Source of the DNA: Baylisascaris procyonis | Taxonomy: Eukaryota > Nematoda > Chromadorea > Rhabditida > Ascarididae | Assembly: GCA_037389465.1 (NCBI GenBank) | Contig: JAZARR010000213.1 | Span: 5,872,501 to 5,936,500 of the forward strand | DNA: 64,000 nt | Reading direction: 5' to 3' | In this document: positions 35,883-48,544 of the stretch, piece after piece | Layout of the letters: each line of letters opens with the position of its first letter | Position numbering within the stretch: the stretch's first letter is position 1 | The notes under the pieces: generated by a model | Databases searched by the model: none | What the model was told of the DNA's origin: nothing | Seen by the model: the letters and a program-made list of their open reading frames with translations, nothing else | Made by a program: the position numbers and the translations under genes

Positions 35883-38229
35883 GTAAGTGTTTCTTGAAAT
35901 CACTAATTCTATATCATAAAGAGAATTTCGTAAATATAAATTCCAAAAAACTAGCACAGCGGGAAATGAAATAATAGACTGAGGTGGGCGAATGTATTGC
36001 GATGAAAAAGACTTTACGGCTGATAATCTTATATCATCATCCACATTAGAATCGGATGTTGAAGTCATCTTTTTTTAATTCGATTGCTCTGATAAGAAGC
36101 AAAAATTCCAGCATTAGCCGATATGTATGCTTGTTATGCTTCGACTTACATTTACATGGTGAAAGAAAGGTAAACAAATAGTGAAAATAGTAGAAAAACG
36201 TTTGGAGCGATGTTTCTTTCATATGTTGCTGCCCTATACCGCCTCCGCAAACGTCATATTTGCTCATCGAGTCGTAAACATAATGCCTGCCTGATATCAT
36301 TTGTTTGCCACGATTTCGGGATGCCGTAAGGCAGTAATGCCAAACTTATGCCAAGGATCTTTGTAAAGCAAAATGGGGTGTTTTATCGTTGGAAAATAAA
36401 TGAAACGATCCGAGAATACTAAAATATAGAATCCGTTGGTTCTCAATTTAGACTTCAAATTTCTATGGAAGCTTCAAGGGATCCTCTAGCACAGGAGACA
36501 ACAGTCGATGAAAGCGCAAAGGCATTAGTATGACCAACATGTTATGCAAATAGCTAAAAGTTAGGCAGCTTGAAAAGTTCATTTGAATGCATTCGTTCAC
36601 AGAGAAAAAGGGGAGGGGAAGAGGGCAATGGGCTCAGATTTGATCATTAAATTTCTACAATGTAGAAATTTAATGATCAAATCTGATAGGCTATCATCAG
36701 TTAGCCTATCAAATCTGATAGGCTAACTGACGATAGGCTAAGCTGAATGATAGATCACAGCCTCTTGGCTGGAATTCCTCAATCCACTAGCATATATTTC
36801 TAGTTAGTTTCCTATCGAATCGCTTCGGCGAAGAAACGTTCCAACTGTTTGTCACGAGATTCTCATTTCACAAGAGCTATTCAAGAAAGCGTCCAAAGGT
36901 AGAACGTAAAGCCTCGTTGTTTTCTCTTCCGCATCCTCTGCATTCCTCCTTCTCCGTCCCCTCCCCCCTCACCTTCCCTTCCTTCTTCCTTATTTACTGT
37001 CATAAGATGGCACTCTTTCGCTAACACAAATTAACAAGTAGATGATTGCATTATTAATTGAGTTATTGAAAGAAAATATTTTGCAGTTTTGCTCGAAACA
37101 TATTTTTAACCTCCATTGGAGGTTAAAGAAGTGTCATGTGGAAGGAATTCAAATTTTGAAAAAGTTTTTTCTGATAAATACGAACATTTTGCATTTTTGC
37201 TGCAGTTTGTTTAAATCAAAAACTCATTAAAATTAAACAGCATTTATTAATCAGTCTGCGGAAATATGCCTTGCCTATCAACCTCCATTCATCTCTGAGT
37301 ACTGAAATACAGAAAAGACTGATGCACATTTTAGAGTGATAAAATGTACCAACTCTATGGCACTGATTTTCTGAACTCATCGTTCAACTTCCCATTCAGC
37401 TCAATGATTATCAAAATCGGTGGTGGGTGGGGGGAGGGTTGAACTCTCATTTTGTGTTAGCAAAGGCGGAACAGGTAGAAATTCGGCCAATAAAACGGCG
37501 GTAGGTTTGCGCGGGTTTTCATTTGAGGCCACCGAAAGGTTATTTTTTTCGCACCGTTCATATCTTTCCATTCAACAAATCCAACCTTTGAAGTATACGA
37601 ATATTCATGCTCAGCTCATCAATATTTAATAATTTCGACATTCATTGAACGACTAGGTTAAAAGAATGAAGTGGAGGATTGTCAGTGAGGGTGAAATGAT
37701 GTGTTCTTTTGCAGTTTTAGTTATTATTAAATCAGTTGATTTCACAAACTGTAATCAACCACAAAACAGACAGCAATGCACTCATAGCCCAGTCGAACCG
37801 AACACTATGCTAGCGGGCAATAAAAGATTTGCTTTCAGTATGACTCTTTATAAAACATTCATTATATTCGTGAAATTCGGGAAGTTTTTGACCATGTCTA
37901 AGTTCAAGTTGACCAATCAGTTTCAATGCTGGTATAAACACCATCCTGTGATTGGACTACGCATAATAACCATAATTTGAGCGACTCCCGAGTTGAGCAC
38001 ACCTCACAAACAGGCAGGCAGGCAGACAGACAGATAGGCACCATGTACACAAAGATGGCATTACCATAACTCTCTACGCACATATTTCCACGGTTTTCAC
38101 GACCATTAGATACGTTATTTTGCGAAGCGGTATACTTAATAAAAGAGTTTTATTTGCAGGTATAGTCAGGTGACGATCTATACCGGCATAACGGCTCGAA
38201 GTAGCCGCTATGAAGGCGGCGGAAAATGA
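35695..38229 (+). CDS. Small single-pass membrane protein, two exons (85 residues)
   Basis: The exons are 35695-35882 (donor AAC|GTAAGT, phase 2) and 38160-38229 (acceptor ATTTGCAG, stop TGA). The start ATG follows an in-frame TGA 15 bases upstream, so this is a true first coding exon. The N-terminus MRTECVMNSTVTLPNNTYLY has two N-glycosylation sequons (NST, NNT). It is followed by one membrane segment, IPFILFVFGFPLLVIAILCI, then a basic stop-transfer IIQYRSRH and a polar tail rich in Tyr/Ser/Thr/Arg that ends EGGGK. The layout predicts an outside N-terminus and a cytosolic tail with possible phosphorylation sites. I do not recognise the family. No other membrane segment is present. Two downstream exons are phase-compatible and could give longer or different tails. 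Confidence 0.68.
36610..36632 (+). other. G-quadruplex motif
   Basis: Four G-tracts of 4, 4, 3 and 3 with loops of 1, 4 and 4 bases (36610-36613, 36615-36618, 36623-36625, 36630-36632). It lies in the intron of the membrane-protein gene and ends two bases before a long palindrome. Confidence 0.75.
36635..36741. repeat. 51-bp palindrome followed by interleaved inverted and direct repeats
   Basis: Positions 36635-36659 and 36661-36685 are perfect 25-bp inverted copies around a single A. Next, 36697-36710 and 36717-36730 are perfect 14-bp inverted copies with a 6-base loop. A 16-bp word starting CAAATCTGATAGG occurs at 36678-36693 and 36710-36725, and its GATAGGCTAA core returns at 36732. No open frame is involved. 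Confidence 0.92.
38011..38039 (+). repeat. GGCA/GACA tetranucleotide tract
   Basis: Consecutive CAGG-type repeats change into CAGA-type repeats just upstream of the membrane protein's terminal exon. Confidence 0.8.
38160..38229 (+). CDS. Membrane protein terminal exon, tail version 1
   Basis: The first G completes ACG with AC from exon 1. The tail reads YSQVTIYTGITARSSRYEGG then GK and TGA (38227-38229). The acceptor TTTTATTTGCAG is strong. Base composition is GC-richer than the surrounding intron. Confidence 0.62.
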
Positions 38230-38613
38230 AGCAATTTACCGAATCCATTATGCTTAGCTGGGAACTTATAACATTTTCGTTTATTCATAAATGTTTAATT
38301 GTTTGCAGAATATCACTGAATTTGTTGAATGTATTTCAATTTCGAAAATATCAATTTTGCAAAAAATATTTTGTGAAATCATAAAAATTCAATATAGAAT
38401 AATTGTACGATTATACTGTGCGATAAAAATTCATTTCTAGTTTTAGTACTGCAGAAATCTTTTATTGATTGAACGATCAAACGTTTCATTGTATGTTCCT
38501 AGATGATATTAAAACCAAGAAAATATTAAAGACCAAGAAAAATTGAGCAAAATATTACGTATCGAGAAAAATATGCAAAGGATTCGGATCGAACTTTTAT
38601 CTGCCCAGCTCTT

Positions 38614-38637
38614 CCCCCCCCTTCTCCCACCCTTCCC
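38614..38637 (-). other. G-quadruplex motif (minus strand)
   Basis: The complementary strand carries GGG-AA-GGG-T-GGG-AGAA-G8, four tracts with loops of 2, 1 and 4. It lies about 390 bases downstream of the membrane protein's stop codon. Confidence 0.75.
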
Positions 38638-40121
38638 TCGCAACTACTCAAGAGTGCCAGTTTTTGGATTCGTTACGACTATGCGGTGTTCAACGCCTTC
38701 AAAATTATTATATCGAAAATTGCGTATTTCTCACTGAGATGCTTTCTTATTTCCCAAATATAAAGAAACGATTGAGTGTTGCATTTTTGGTTGGTATAAT
38801 ATTGACGATAGCGAACGTCATGAATGCAACAGCAATTCTTCCGTAAAGCGAACAATTGCTAAGCCGTTCAGCTATGCATCTTCCTCTCTCTGAGACAATA
38901 GACACATTTTTGGCTATACTTTTGTTTACGATTCCCCGCTTGGTCTATTCCATAGGGAATCTCGTCCAATGCAAAACGGTGTATCGGCAAAGATCCATCA
39001 AGTGAATCTGCTCATATTCATAATATGTACAATGCACCAGAAGATACATAGAATTTCATCATTAAAGAGTAAACAATTCGTTGATTATGACATTTTGCGT
39101 TGAAAAGCTGAACCCTTGAAATAGTCGACATTAACGATATGCAAAAAAATTGAATGCAATAAAACAACAGTAGCTCTTTTGCATTCTTCAAACTCAATTT
39201 CACCATTGAGCTGCTCGGCTATTGCAACAGGCAGACAGATCTGGCAGAGATAATATGAGATGCTTGAAGAAGCAAATTGATGCATTTTGCGAGAAACGGG
39301 TCCGGATAGCAATATGTAAGCAAGATAAGACCAAGATGCGAAAGTGCACTAATCAGATCAATCTGCTCATCAAAATATGACGATTGCATTACCTGCTACA
39401 AAATTGCGAAACCTGATTGCAGCCAATGAGGTTGTTTTTGTTCACCCCTCACCGAAGAAAAAGCCTGACGAGGTGGTAAATACTCGTTGCGAAAAGATAT
39501 AAAAGCGACGATTTCGAAAGGACTCCGATAAGAGAAAAACATTTCGTGAATGGATAGAATGTGATTTATTCACCTTAAGGTGTATAATATTCAATTTGCA
39601 TAATAACGTACCAATGAGCTGCTGACGTGGAACCGATTACAACGTTCGATTTAATATAGCAATATACCCGAACAAGAAGGTGGAGCCACTTGCAACAGGT
39701 GGAAAATTTCCAGACAGAAGCAAGGCTCTACAAACTCACGCGAGTTACGTAATCGCATTTTTGAGTGCACAAAACAACCAGTGCACAAAATATGGAATAA
39801 AAAAGTGCAAAGAGAGGGGGAAAAGTTTAAAAATTTTGAATAATCCGATTCTGATCATCGAGGTAATTTGCTATCAGAGGGCAGGAAGAAATTAGGCAGT
39901 TCATGAAAACAAAGGCGATTGTTTCGCATTATTTCCCTGTACATACTGTCGTCAAAATAACAAATGTAAATATTTTAAAAGTGCACCATGTCGATAAATA
40001 TGAAATGCCAATAACAATATGATCAGAACCATCCTCTAGCAATAATTTCACAATCCCATAGATGAAATTCATTTTGCATAAATTCACAAAATTGCAAGAA
40101 TGGAATCCTCCTTTTGGACAG

Positions 40122-40316
40122 CATGAGTTTTAAACTTGAAACAGCCATCAATATATATAGGTATCTTTTGGCTGCAAAGAAAGTCTGCTGCTATAAGGGC
40201 ATCGAATTTGCGGATAATTCTCTTTGTAACGAACTCGTTAATAAACTAAAAGAGGAGAGCAGCTACGCCAAATATAGTCACTGTGAATGGCAGCAGAGAA
40301 AGTGTTACATACAATG
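40122..40316 (+). CDS. Possible internal exon (Cys-rich), unassigned
   Basis: The open frame reads MSFKLETAINIYRYLLAAKK then VCCYKGIEFADNSLCNELVN and ends RKCYIQ. Acceptors at 40121 (TTTTGGACAG) and 40160 (ATATATAG) and the donor CAATG|GTAAGG all fit a phase-2-in, phase-2-out exon. That phase would link exon 1 of the membrane protein to the exon at 43172. The support is splice signals and composition only. Confidence 0.25.
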
Positions 40317-40381
40317 GTAAGGATGCAATAATGCAACTTTTTATTCGGCAAAAAACACAACTTAAACTCGTGGATACACAT

Positions 40382-40415
40382 CCCACCGCTCCCCCCCCCC
40401 TCCCTCATCCTCCCT
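40382..40415 (-). other. G-quadruplex motif (minus strand)
   Basis: The plus strand has CCC, a run of about ten C, CCC and CCC separated by short loops, so the minus strand fits G3+N1-7 x4. It is followed by a pyrimidine-rich CCTTC tract. Confidence 0.7.
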
Positions 40416-43171
40416 TCATTCCTTCCTTCTTTGAAAGATAACGTGAACCACGTCGACACAACAGTCTGTCTGCTATTAAAAGCTAGAAAGCAAATAAGTT
40501 CACATTTATGATGTGAGGCACTGCATGTGACACAAAAGTGACTTCACGTTTATACTACTGATATGAGCAATTCATACTTGGCTCATTGCATATATGTAAG
40601 TTACATTTGGTTGGCACTAATATGGTTGCAAAATGACGCTACTTTCTGTGTCCTTCTCGCTCTAAATATGCAATCCTCATTCTTCTTCTACTGCTTGCAA
40701 AAATGCTGCCCTCGACCAACCAAGAATGTGGGAAGAATTTGTTACCATGGATTTGCAGTTGGTCGGAAAACGCTATAAAGAAAATATTTTGTTCTTGGTG
40801 CAATGTTATTTATCGATGTAGCTTATTTTTAGCTAAGAGATGCTCTCCTTCTGTGCTGTAGCATAGTCTGCCATGATTCAACCCGAACAAAAATCTTTCT
40901 TACCACACTCATCCCACAAACCACATTGCCTTTGCCATGTCTTGAACATACCTCTACGTACATCACCAAACTTTAAGGCTGTGTAAGTTTTCCAATAATG
41001 CATGATCTACAATAGCGAAACCCAATTTTGATTATGCGACTTAAAGTGGTTGTGATGCAATATTCTCCATTTCTTTTCAAAAAATTATCGAAAGTAAAAA
41101 AAAATATCTGTAAAAAGTTGCATTGAGAATTTTCTTTACAATACTAATTTGAAAAGCAACGTTTCTTGAAATGGCTTATATAGTTGCATACTGAATTGTT
41201 AAAAATTTCTTAGTATTTCATATTGCACATCAACAAAGCATTTAAATCTTTCACGCATTTCATGATGCATATTTGCATGATATATGAGATGTGGAGTCAT
41301 ATAAAGGAAAAAAAGGTGAAAAATGAAAGATATTTGATGCGAAAATGGAAAGATGGAGGGAATCCCCCTCTCTTTTTTTGAAAAAGACAAGTTTCTTCAG
41401 CGAAACAAAACTAGGATAGAGCGTTTTTGCGATCTTTTTTTTTAAAGGAAACCTCGATTCGTACGCGCGATAATCCTTTGCTTCCGTTCAGTGAAAGGAA
41501 TTTTGACAAGCTTCCTTCTAATATTAGCTAAACTTTTGATTCATCTGCTTTTCAACATGAAATTCACTTAGAAATTCATTGCTCTCTCTTGAAATGGAAG
41601 TTTATCACACTTTGTGGGATTTATAATTATTAAGCATGATTGGGCCCTTTCCTAATATTGTTTTCGGTCCTAATAATGCAGCATTTTGCAAATTCTCATT
41701 GAGAATTTAAACAGCATTGTGGATTTATCGAACACCACAACGATTATCACTAACGCCAAAAAGTTCAGGCGATAGAAGCAAGCGGTTCAACTAATCAGAT
41801 CATTCAGCTTGTTAAAGGTGAATATTTAGGAAGAAACCTGTGGCATCCTGTACAAAGTGAAATATGATATTCCAAAATTAAAGCATGATAAAGCCGAGAG
41901 TCTATTTTCAGCTCATTACATACGTAGTACTTATGCAATGCTTTTTTGACGAATTATCTCCATGAAACCAGCAATACGCATTGATGGAACGAGGAAGACT
42001 ATCGAGGAGGTCAGCACACTGTGTGCTTTTTGTAATCCCATTTACTGAGCAATATATTGCGTAATCATTCAAAAAATAATGAATGGGCACTCATTCAGAT
42101 GCATTAACTCATATGGAGAATAATAGAATGGAAAAGAATTGAGTTAGGCTACCATATCATTTTTGATAATGCAAGTTAATTTCGTCGTCAAAACTTCTAC
42201 GATGCATGAAATGAAATGAAATGCAAGCGGGATAGATAGATTGTCTTAGAAATAGGTACAAAGCCGTTATGATTCAGCTATTGCACAATATTAAAAACAC
42301 TGTAAAAAATTGAAGCTAGCATATGAGGCAATCGATGCGATGCACCAATATTTTCTCGTTCAACTTGATCAGTTCTGTTTAACTCAGAAAAGAAAAAAGG
42401 GTACCAGTATTGCTGGCAAACACAAATAGCGATGTATAAAAAGGAATCATCAGGAATATTATGAGAAATGATAGTTTGCACTTGATATTCGGTCACGGAG
42501 CCGCAAAGATACCCCGGAAATTTCTGAAATCAAATGGTGCATCTAGCTCATAAGAACTCGTTGAGCAACATAAAATTCCCATTTCAGTTGATCCTCGTTT
42601 TCACATTGCAAAGTTCACTAAGCAATGCGCCCAGCATTTTGCATAAAACTGATCAAATTCATTCACGATTTACGGTGAATTTTCATCGATAACGCAAACC
42701 TCTTAAACGATGCGGTGAATTTCGTGCAAGTGTCGTGAACAGTTTTAAAGAAAGTGTTAGTCGGTTTGTTTATCCGGCCTATAAAAGTGTTTTTTAAAAT
42801 GTACTTTTTAGGGCAACTGCATTTTCCGTCACCAACCATGCTCGAAAATGAAGAGCACGAAGAAGGGCGACGACTTGTCGTTTCCTTAGATTTCATGCTA
42901 CAATGCATTTTTCCATTTGTATTTTTCCAATGCAGAGAAACATTTCGCATTCCAAACAACAACGCTAAAATTTGTGAGAGCGTAAATTTAAGTTGGGAAA
43001 ATAATCAGATATTATTATTTTATCACAACATGTACATAATCAGGTGATTTAAATATAAATGCGAAAATTTATTCACGAGAGGTTTTTCCATTACTATCAT
43101 TTTGTGCAATAAAGCTATTTTTGCAATTATTCGTGCTCGTTGCTTCCTTCTCTTATCACCACATATCTTAG

Positions 43172-43268
43172 TTTCGATCCGCTCGCTGTGCCCTTCAAAT
43201 TGACGGCAAGCTCATCCTACGAAATATTCCAGCACGACATCGTCATATCTGAGGTGTTTCTTCACTAA
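43172..43268 (+). CDS. Possible alternative terminal exon, tail version 2
   Basis: It has a strong pyrimidine-rich acceptor (TATCTTAG). In the phase required by exon 1 of the membrane protein (2 bases carried in) it reads FDPLAVPFKLTASSSYEIFQ then HDIVISEVFLH and TAA at 43266. GC content is clearly higher than in the flanks. A donor-like GAG|GTGTTT at 43253 means it could also be an internal exon. Confidence 0.4.
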
Positions 43269-46200
43269 CAGCTCTTTCCAACCTGTGTCCGAGAATGTGG
43301 TTCATGTTTTTTGAGCGCGATTATGAGGCAGCAAAGTGGTCAGATCAAAATGCATCGCTTTTTTTGCTTAGTTCAATCCATTACGCCACCGTTTCTCGTT
43401 CCAAAAATGGCTTTCAGATGCGAATTATGTGGAAATGAAACACAATGAGTAGGAAAAGCGCCCAATGTAAAACACGAATATCCGACCATATATATCTTAC
43501 GTCACTGCAAAACGATTACAATTCTTTGACTGCACCAGCAGGTAAATTTTAACTCATATAACCGACTTTTTGGGCTAATTTTGATAGCTTTCGTTTCTCT
43601 TTATTAAAATTTTTTTAAATTGAAATTTATACCTCAGAAGTTTTCTTATCTATCGTGTTGAATCTTATCGAATATTTAGACGGTACATTCTCCCCACTCT
43701 CATCAACCATTTCACATTTGAAAAGATCGGCAGCTGTATTGAGTGGATATGGAAGTGAAAGAGAGTGCAAAAAAATGATGGCGACTCGTGTGGACAACCG
43801 GATTTTAAAGATATATCGCACCACACGGGTCTTCTTTGACTGTTGAAACAATACGAGCGCTTTTTAAATTCCATAAATCGTTGTATGGAAGATAATGAAG
43901 AGAAACAAAATGAGCTGCTGTCGAATAGAAGTGAATTTGATTTTCGATTCAATTACAATCCAAGTGCAACCGATACGAATCAAAATCCAATTCAGTAAAA
44001 ATTAAAGCAGGTTTATTGATGCATATCCGCTTTCTCAAATAAATACAACCACAAATTTGAATTATTCATAACAGCATCTGTTTATTCAACCATTTTTGTC
44101 TGATAATTTGATTTTCCATACCTTTTTCTACATTCTGCATAAGCTAAATTTCTCTGTAAAATGCTAAATAGTGGCCATAGAGGAGATCGGCCTCATAGAG
44201 ATGAGAGAATTCGGAAAATACTAAGCATAACATATGACAAGGCGCTTTACAACATTAGTGATCCTTTAAGCACAGGTACAGCGATTCGTTTTTTATACCA
44301 TTTTATTGCGTTATCTATTGGAAAAGTATGCATTGCATGCGTCTTCCTAAAACCTCTGCGAGCTTTTTTGCAATTTCCATACCGGTGCGCAATTAACAAA
44401 ATTTTTAATCCGTATTGACCGAGGAAAGGAGGGGATGGGAAACGGATTGGATGAACGGAGAGATGGCCTGAAAGAGAACGTTCATGTGCGGATGGTTGAC
44501 CATGCGGAATTATCATATGAAAGCATTCCTCCTGAAATGGTATTTGCGAGTGCATCTTCAACTAGGTGCTTTGCATTGCCTGAGCCGTTCACTTGATCAC
44601 ACATATGATTCCCAAATCCTTCTGGCTAATCGCTCAATTTTGTCATCCTCTGTACGATTTCTTCGAGAAAGCTTTCGGAACGCTGGAAGAGCGCTTTTAG
44701 GAACTCGAAACCAGTCAATCATCATTTAATGAATCGTGTTGATGACAGTATACTGTGCATGTGAAAATACTTTTTGCAATGCCGATGTTATTATCTCTTT
44801 CATGTTCATAACTACAGACTCCTTACCTTTCAAAATTTGAAATGAAGCAACACTTTCAATATCACACGTCATCGTTCATGAACTGCGGCGTTGAATGTTA
44901 CATCGAAAGCTGATGTAAAAACAATTTATTTGACACTGTATGCTCATAAGTAATACTCATACGAGTTGTGTAGAAGTCAATAAATTAAAGAAAAATCTGA
45001 ACAATACAAACCGTTTTGTTTTTCCTAGCTTATGCTTTTTCTGAGGGTCGCAAACAACCACGAACTAAGATGAAAGTGTGCATCCAATGAGATCTTTGTA
45101 GACACCCGAATCGAAGCAAAAAAAAAAACTGAGCCATCCATAACATTTGCAAATTGAAATTGAAACGTTCACAAAATGAGTCAAAATTGACAAATGATTC
45201 CTTTTGCGTTAATTATTATAAATTCAAATCTCACTTGAAAATCATCCTCCCCTCCTCTTTCTTCTCAATTTTCCCTAAAAGTCTCCAGAATTTTGCCTCA
45301 GCACACAGTTTTTAGCAAATTTTGTAAAAATTGCATTAATTTCGCCATTTTTTTCATAAGCTGATTGATATTTGCGCGGTGCCTTAACTCAATATGCAGA
45401 TTACATTCTAAATACCGAGACTGAAATTTATGTGCAAACGAAAATCAGCTGACTGTTCACTGCATCAGAGAGTGAGCAAGGGTAAGAAAGTGTGAATTGC
45501 GAGTATAAAAGATACACGAAATTGTGTTTCACTGAAGAATTTAATTCACCAATTCAATTATGCTCAATCCCCCCATTTTTAAAGGTCCGAATAACCACAA
45601 AGCAATGTGGCAAACGAAATAGAAGATTTATCATTCTTAAACGCTGCAGATCATTCAGAATTCCTTGAAGGACAATAACCCATTAACCATATCGGAATAG
45701 AATTCGGGGCGGAAATTGTTACAAGAAAGCATAAATTAAAAAAAATTCTTGAAAACTCACAAGTGCAAGCATTTCTAGCGAAGCATTTGTGCATGTGCGA
45801 AATGGAAAGGCTTATGTTGGATATTATCGTTTATGAATCAGAGTGTTCTTAAGTGAACATAAATGAGCGCTCATTTGATTGAATTCAAGTGCAAGATTTG
45901 AATAATTCAAAGAAGTAAATAATGTGTGAATGTTTATTACAGCTGAACTTAAACTCATGATTTATCAGTCGCAACGAACCGGCTTTATTTCAACCAGTTT
46001 CATAATCAGACATGTGTTTTCAAAAGGCCATCAACTAAAACGCTACCTTTACGTACCTAAGAGCGGATGATAACGTCCATATTTGTGTAGTCGCAATATG
46101 AAACTTGCTAAAGTGAAGGTCGTTAGAAACCATGATTAGCAGTCGCCATAATTTATCAAGAATACTGCTGAGAATTTCGAGAACGTTCTTCCACTCTTCA

Positions 46201-48544
46201 CTCATTGATAGTGCAAAATTAGTTGGAAATTAATAATTTATGCAAATCTCAGGATGCGAATGTACTGATGCTGTAACTGCAGGTGGATTTGCAGTTTGCA
46301 AATGCTTCACATGGCGACCCGTATGCGACACGAGTAGTGGTTTACACATGTGGAATCCTAAGAGGAATATGATGTCTTAAGACAATCAATCATACCTGCT
46401 GAACATAATTACTTGCCCATCAGTTTTTTCAGTGAAAGAAAGGCAATCTTTCGTAAAAGAGGGTCTTCCACCCAAGGCTAACCATTTCATTCTCCAAGCC
46501 TTTATCCCGGAAAAACAGTTGCCCGAATTCATCCAGCCAAGTTGTATAATGAACCCTAATTTTTCTTTTCATGGAAGAATGTCGAAAATTATTTAATTAA
46601 CGGAGAAAAAATTGTTCTCTTTTTCGAGGATAAAATTCAGCAGTCTTTAATCTGTGATAGTGTTTGTGTTCTTGGTTCGAAATGCATCCAATGCAGTGAC
46701 ACGGCAATAAATTTTAGCTCTTTTTCTATTGTCCACTATGAAATGGCAAATCGAATTGAAGCACCTTCTGATGCTTAGACAACGATCACAATTAATGAGA
46801 CTGGAATTGATCGGAAACAGCACAAATATTGGAATAGAATTGATTGAAAATCAACGTTTGTACGTCAGGTGAACTGGGCAAAAAATACCTAACAAATATG
46901 GAATGCAGCGTTTAACGTTCTTTATTTATAATTCAAGCGGAACAAATTATAGATTATAGTTTGAGACCATTTCACAAAAAAAAAAAAAATCATGCAAGCA
47001 TGAAGTGAGTGGATATTGCGTAATATTACCAGATAGGTCATCAGTTCTGAATAGGCTGCAAATGATCGAAGATGATAGCTGATAATAATTACATGAACTG
47101 AATATTCAAATAACTTCTTGCGTACGTCTGTGAACTTACACTTATTTGTGAAGCATTGACCTCATAAGTCATATTTGCATGTACGTGTACGTGTGCCCGT
47201 TTGTCTGTCCAGCACCTCAAACTCAGCGATCAATAAAAGTATGTCCACGAAATTTGGTGCTTATTGTACTGCTCAACTTCATCCATTTATAGTGAACTGA
47301 GATTAAACAAAAACCTGAAAAAGTTCCAAGCACTTCAGATTATTCAAAAATTCGGTAGTATCTCGAAACCGAGAGGTTTGTGGTCTATGTCCGCTAGGCT
47401 GGAAAACAGGAGAAGTAACATATCAGGGAATGAAAAGAAATATCAGACACACAACGAAAAGTGTTTCGAGTTTGCAATTCAGCTCATCAGACCAACCGGT
47501 TTCATAAATAGTCAACAAAAGGTTAAATGCGTGCAATAACGCAACGTCACTATTTGACCGATGTGATGGCTATTACCGGATCAGGTGGGCAATACGGTGA
47601 AATACTGAAAGAATGAACTGTAACACTTAACACGCTAACGAACATGCGTTGAATCGCATAAAACATGCAAACTTGGCTAAGCTGACATCTGATGAGTGAG
47701 CCAATCAGTTGAATGTTACTCTAATATGCAAATATTCAGCTCAGCAGTACCCAACGACAGAACTGGTAGGAGGAAAGTTTAAAGAATTTATCCACTCATC
47801 AGCTGTCACAAGCAAATCCCACTATGCAGCAACACTGCGCGCTCGCATCGAAAATAATCTTAAAACAATGAAAGAATTGAATAAAATTGGCATCAGCTGA
47901 TCACCTAAAACTCAATATTGTATGTTCACTCATTCCATTATGTGAACTTACATACTTGCAAAGTGTCGACCAAAGAATATTCGGCAATGGTTATTGCGTA
48001 GCAATCTAAAGCTGAGAAAAAAAAAGCAGCCCCCAGAGTGATTTTTATTTCTGGTCGGCGTTTCTAGTTAATCGGAAGTATTAGAATCCATGAAAATATG
48101 CATCTAATATGCTTGAAAAATCCGTTAATCTTCAGATATTGCTTTATGAAGTCGATGAGTGTAATGTTTGGTTAAATTTGTGTTTCAAAATTTTCAACTC
48201 TTATGCGATTCTGCAGTGACTGTGCTCAACAATAACAGCTCTATGCTACCTATGCAATATGACGTCAGTACACATCACCAAGCACGGGATTGTTTAAATA
48301 AGCTTAGACAGACCCGTTGAATGCTTTCAGATTTGTGGTTCCGAATTGATGAGATCCCTTCAGACGATTCTCAGTAAGCCATCGCAAAGCAAAGTGCGAA
48401 CGGCTTGTGTTTTCTTGCTGAGTTAAAGCCATGTGAGCAAATTGCTGAGTGGCAGAACACACGAACTGTGCATTTTGAAACGACGATCGTAAGCGTTAAG
48501 TGAATGGCAGCTGGTTATCGGCTGATTGCAATTTTCATACAACC

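Noticed and set aside
37666..37980. 104-residue plus-strand frame that begins like a signal peptide and has a C-x8-C spacing recalling Kunitz domains
   Set aside because: The later Cys are absent and the RFAF-like position is ten residues off; the rest is an AT-rich chance frame in an intron.
39418..39475. Exon-like plus-strand segment (NEVVFVHPSPKKKPDE) with acceptor and donor
   Set aside because: Its phase does not join any neighbouring exon and its length is trivial.
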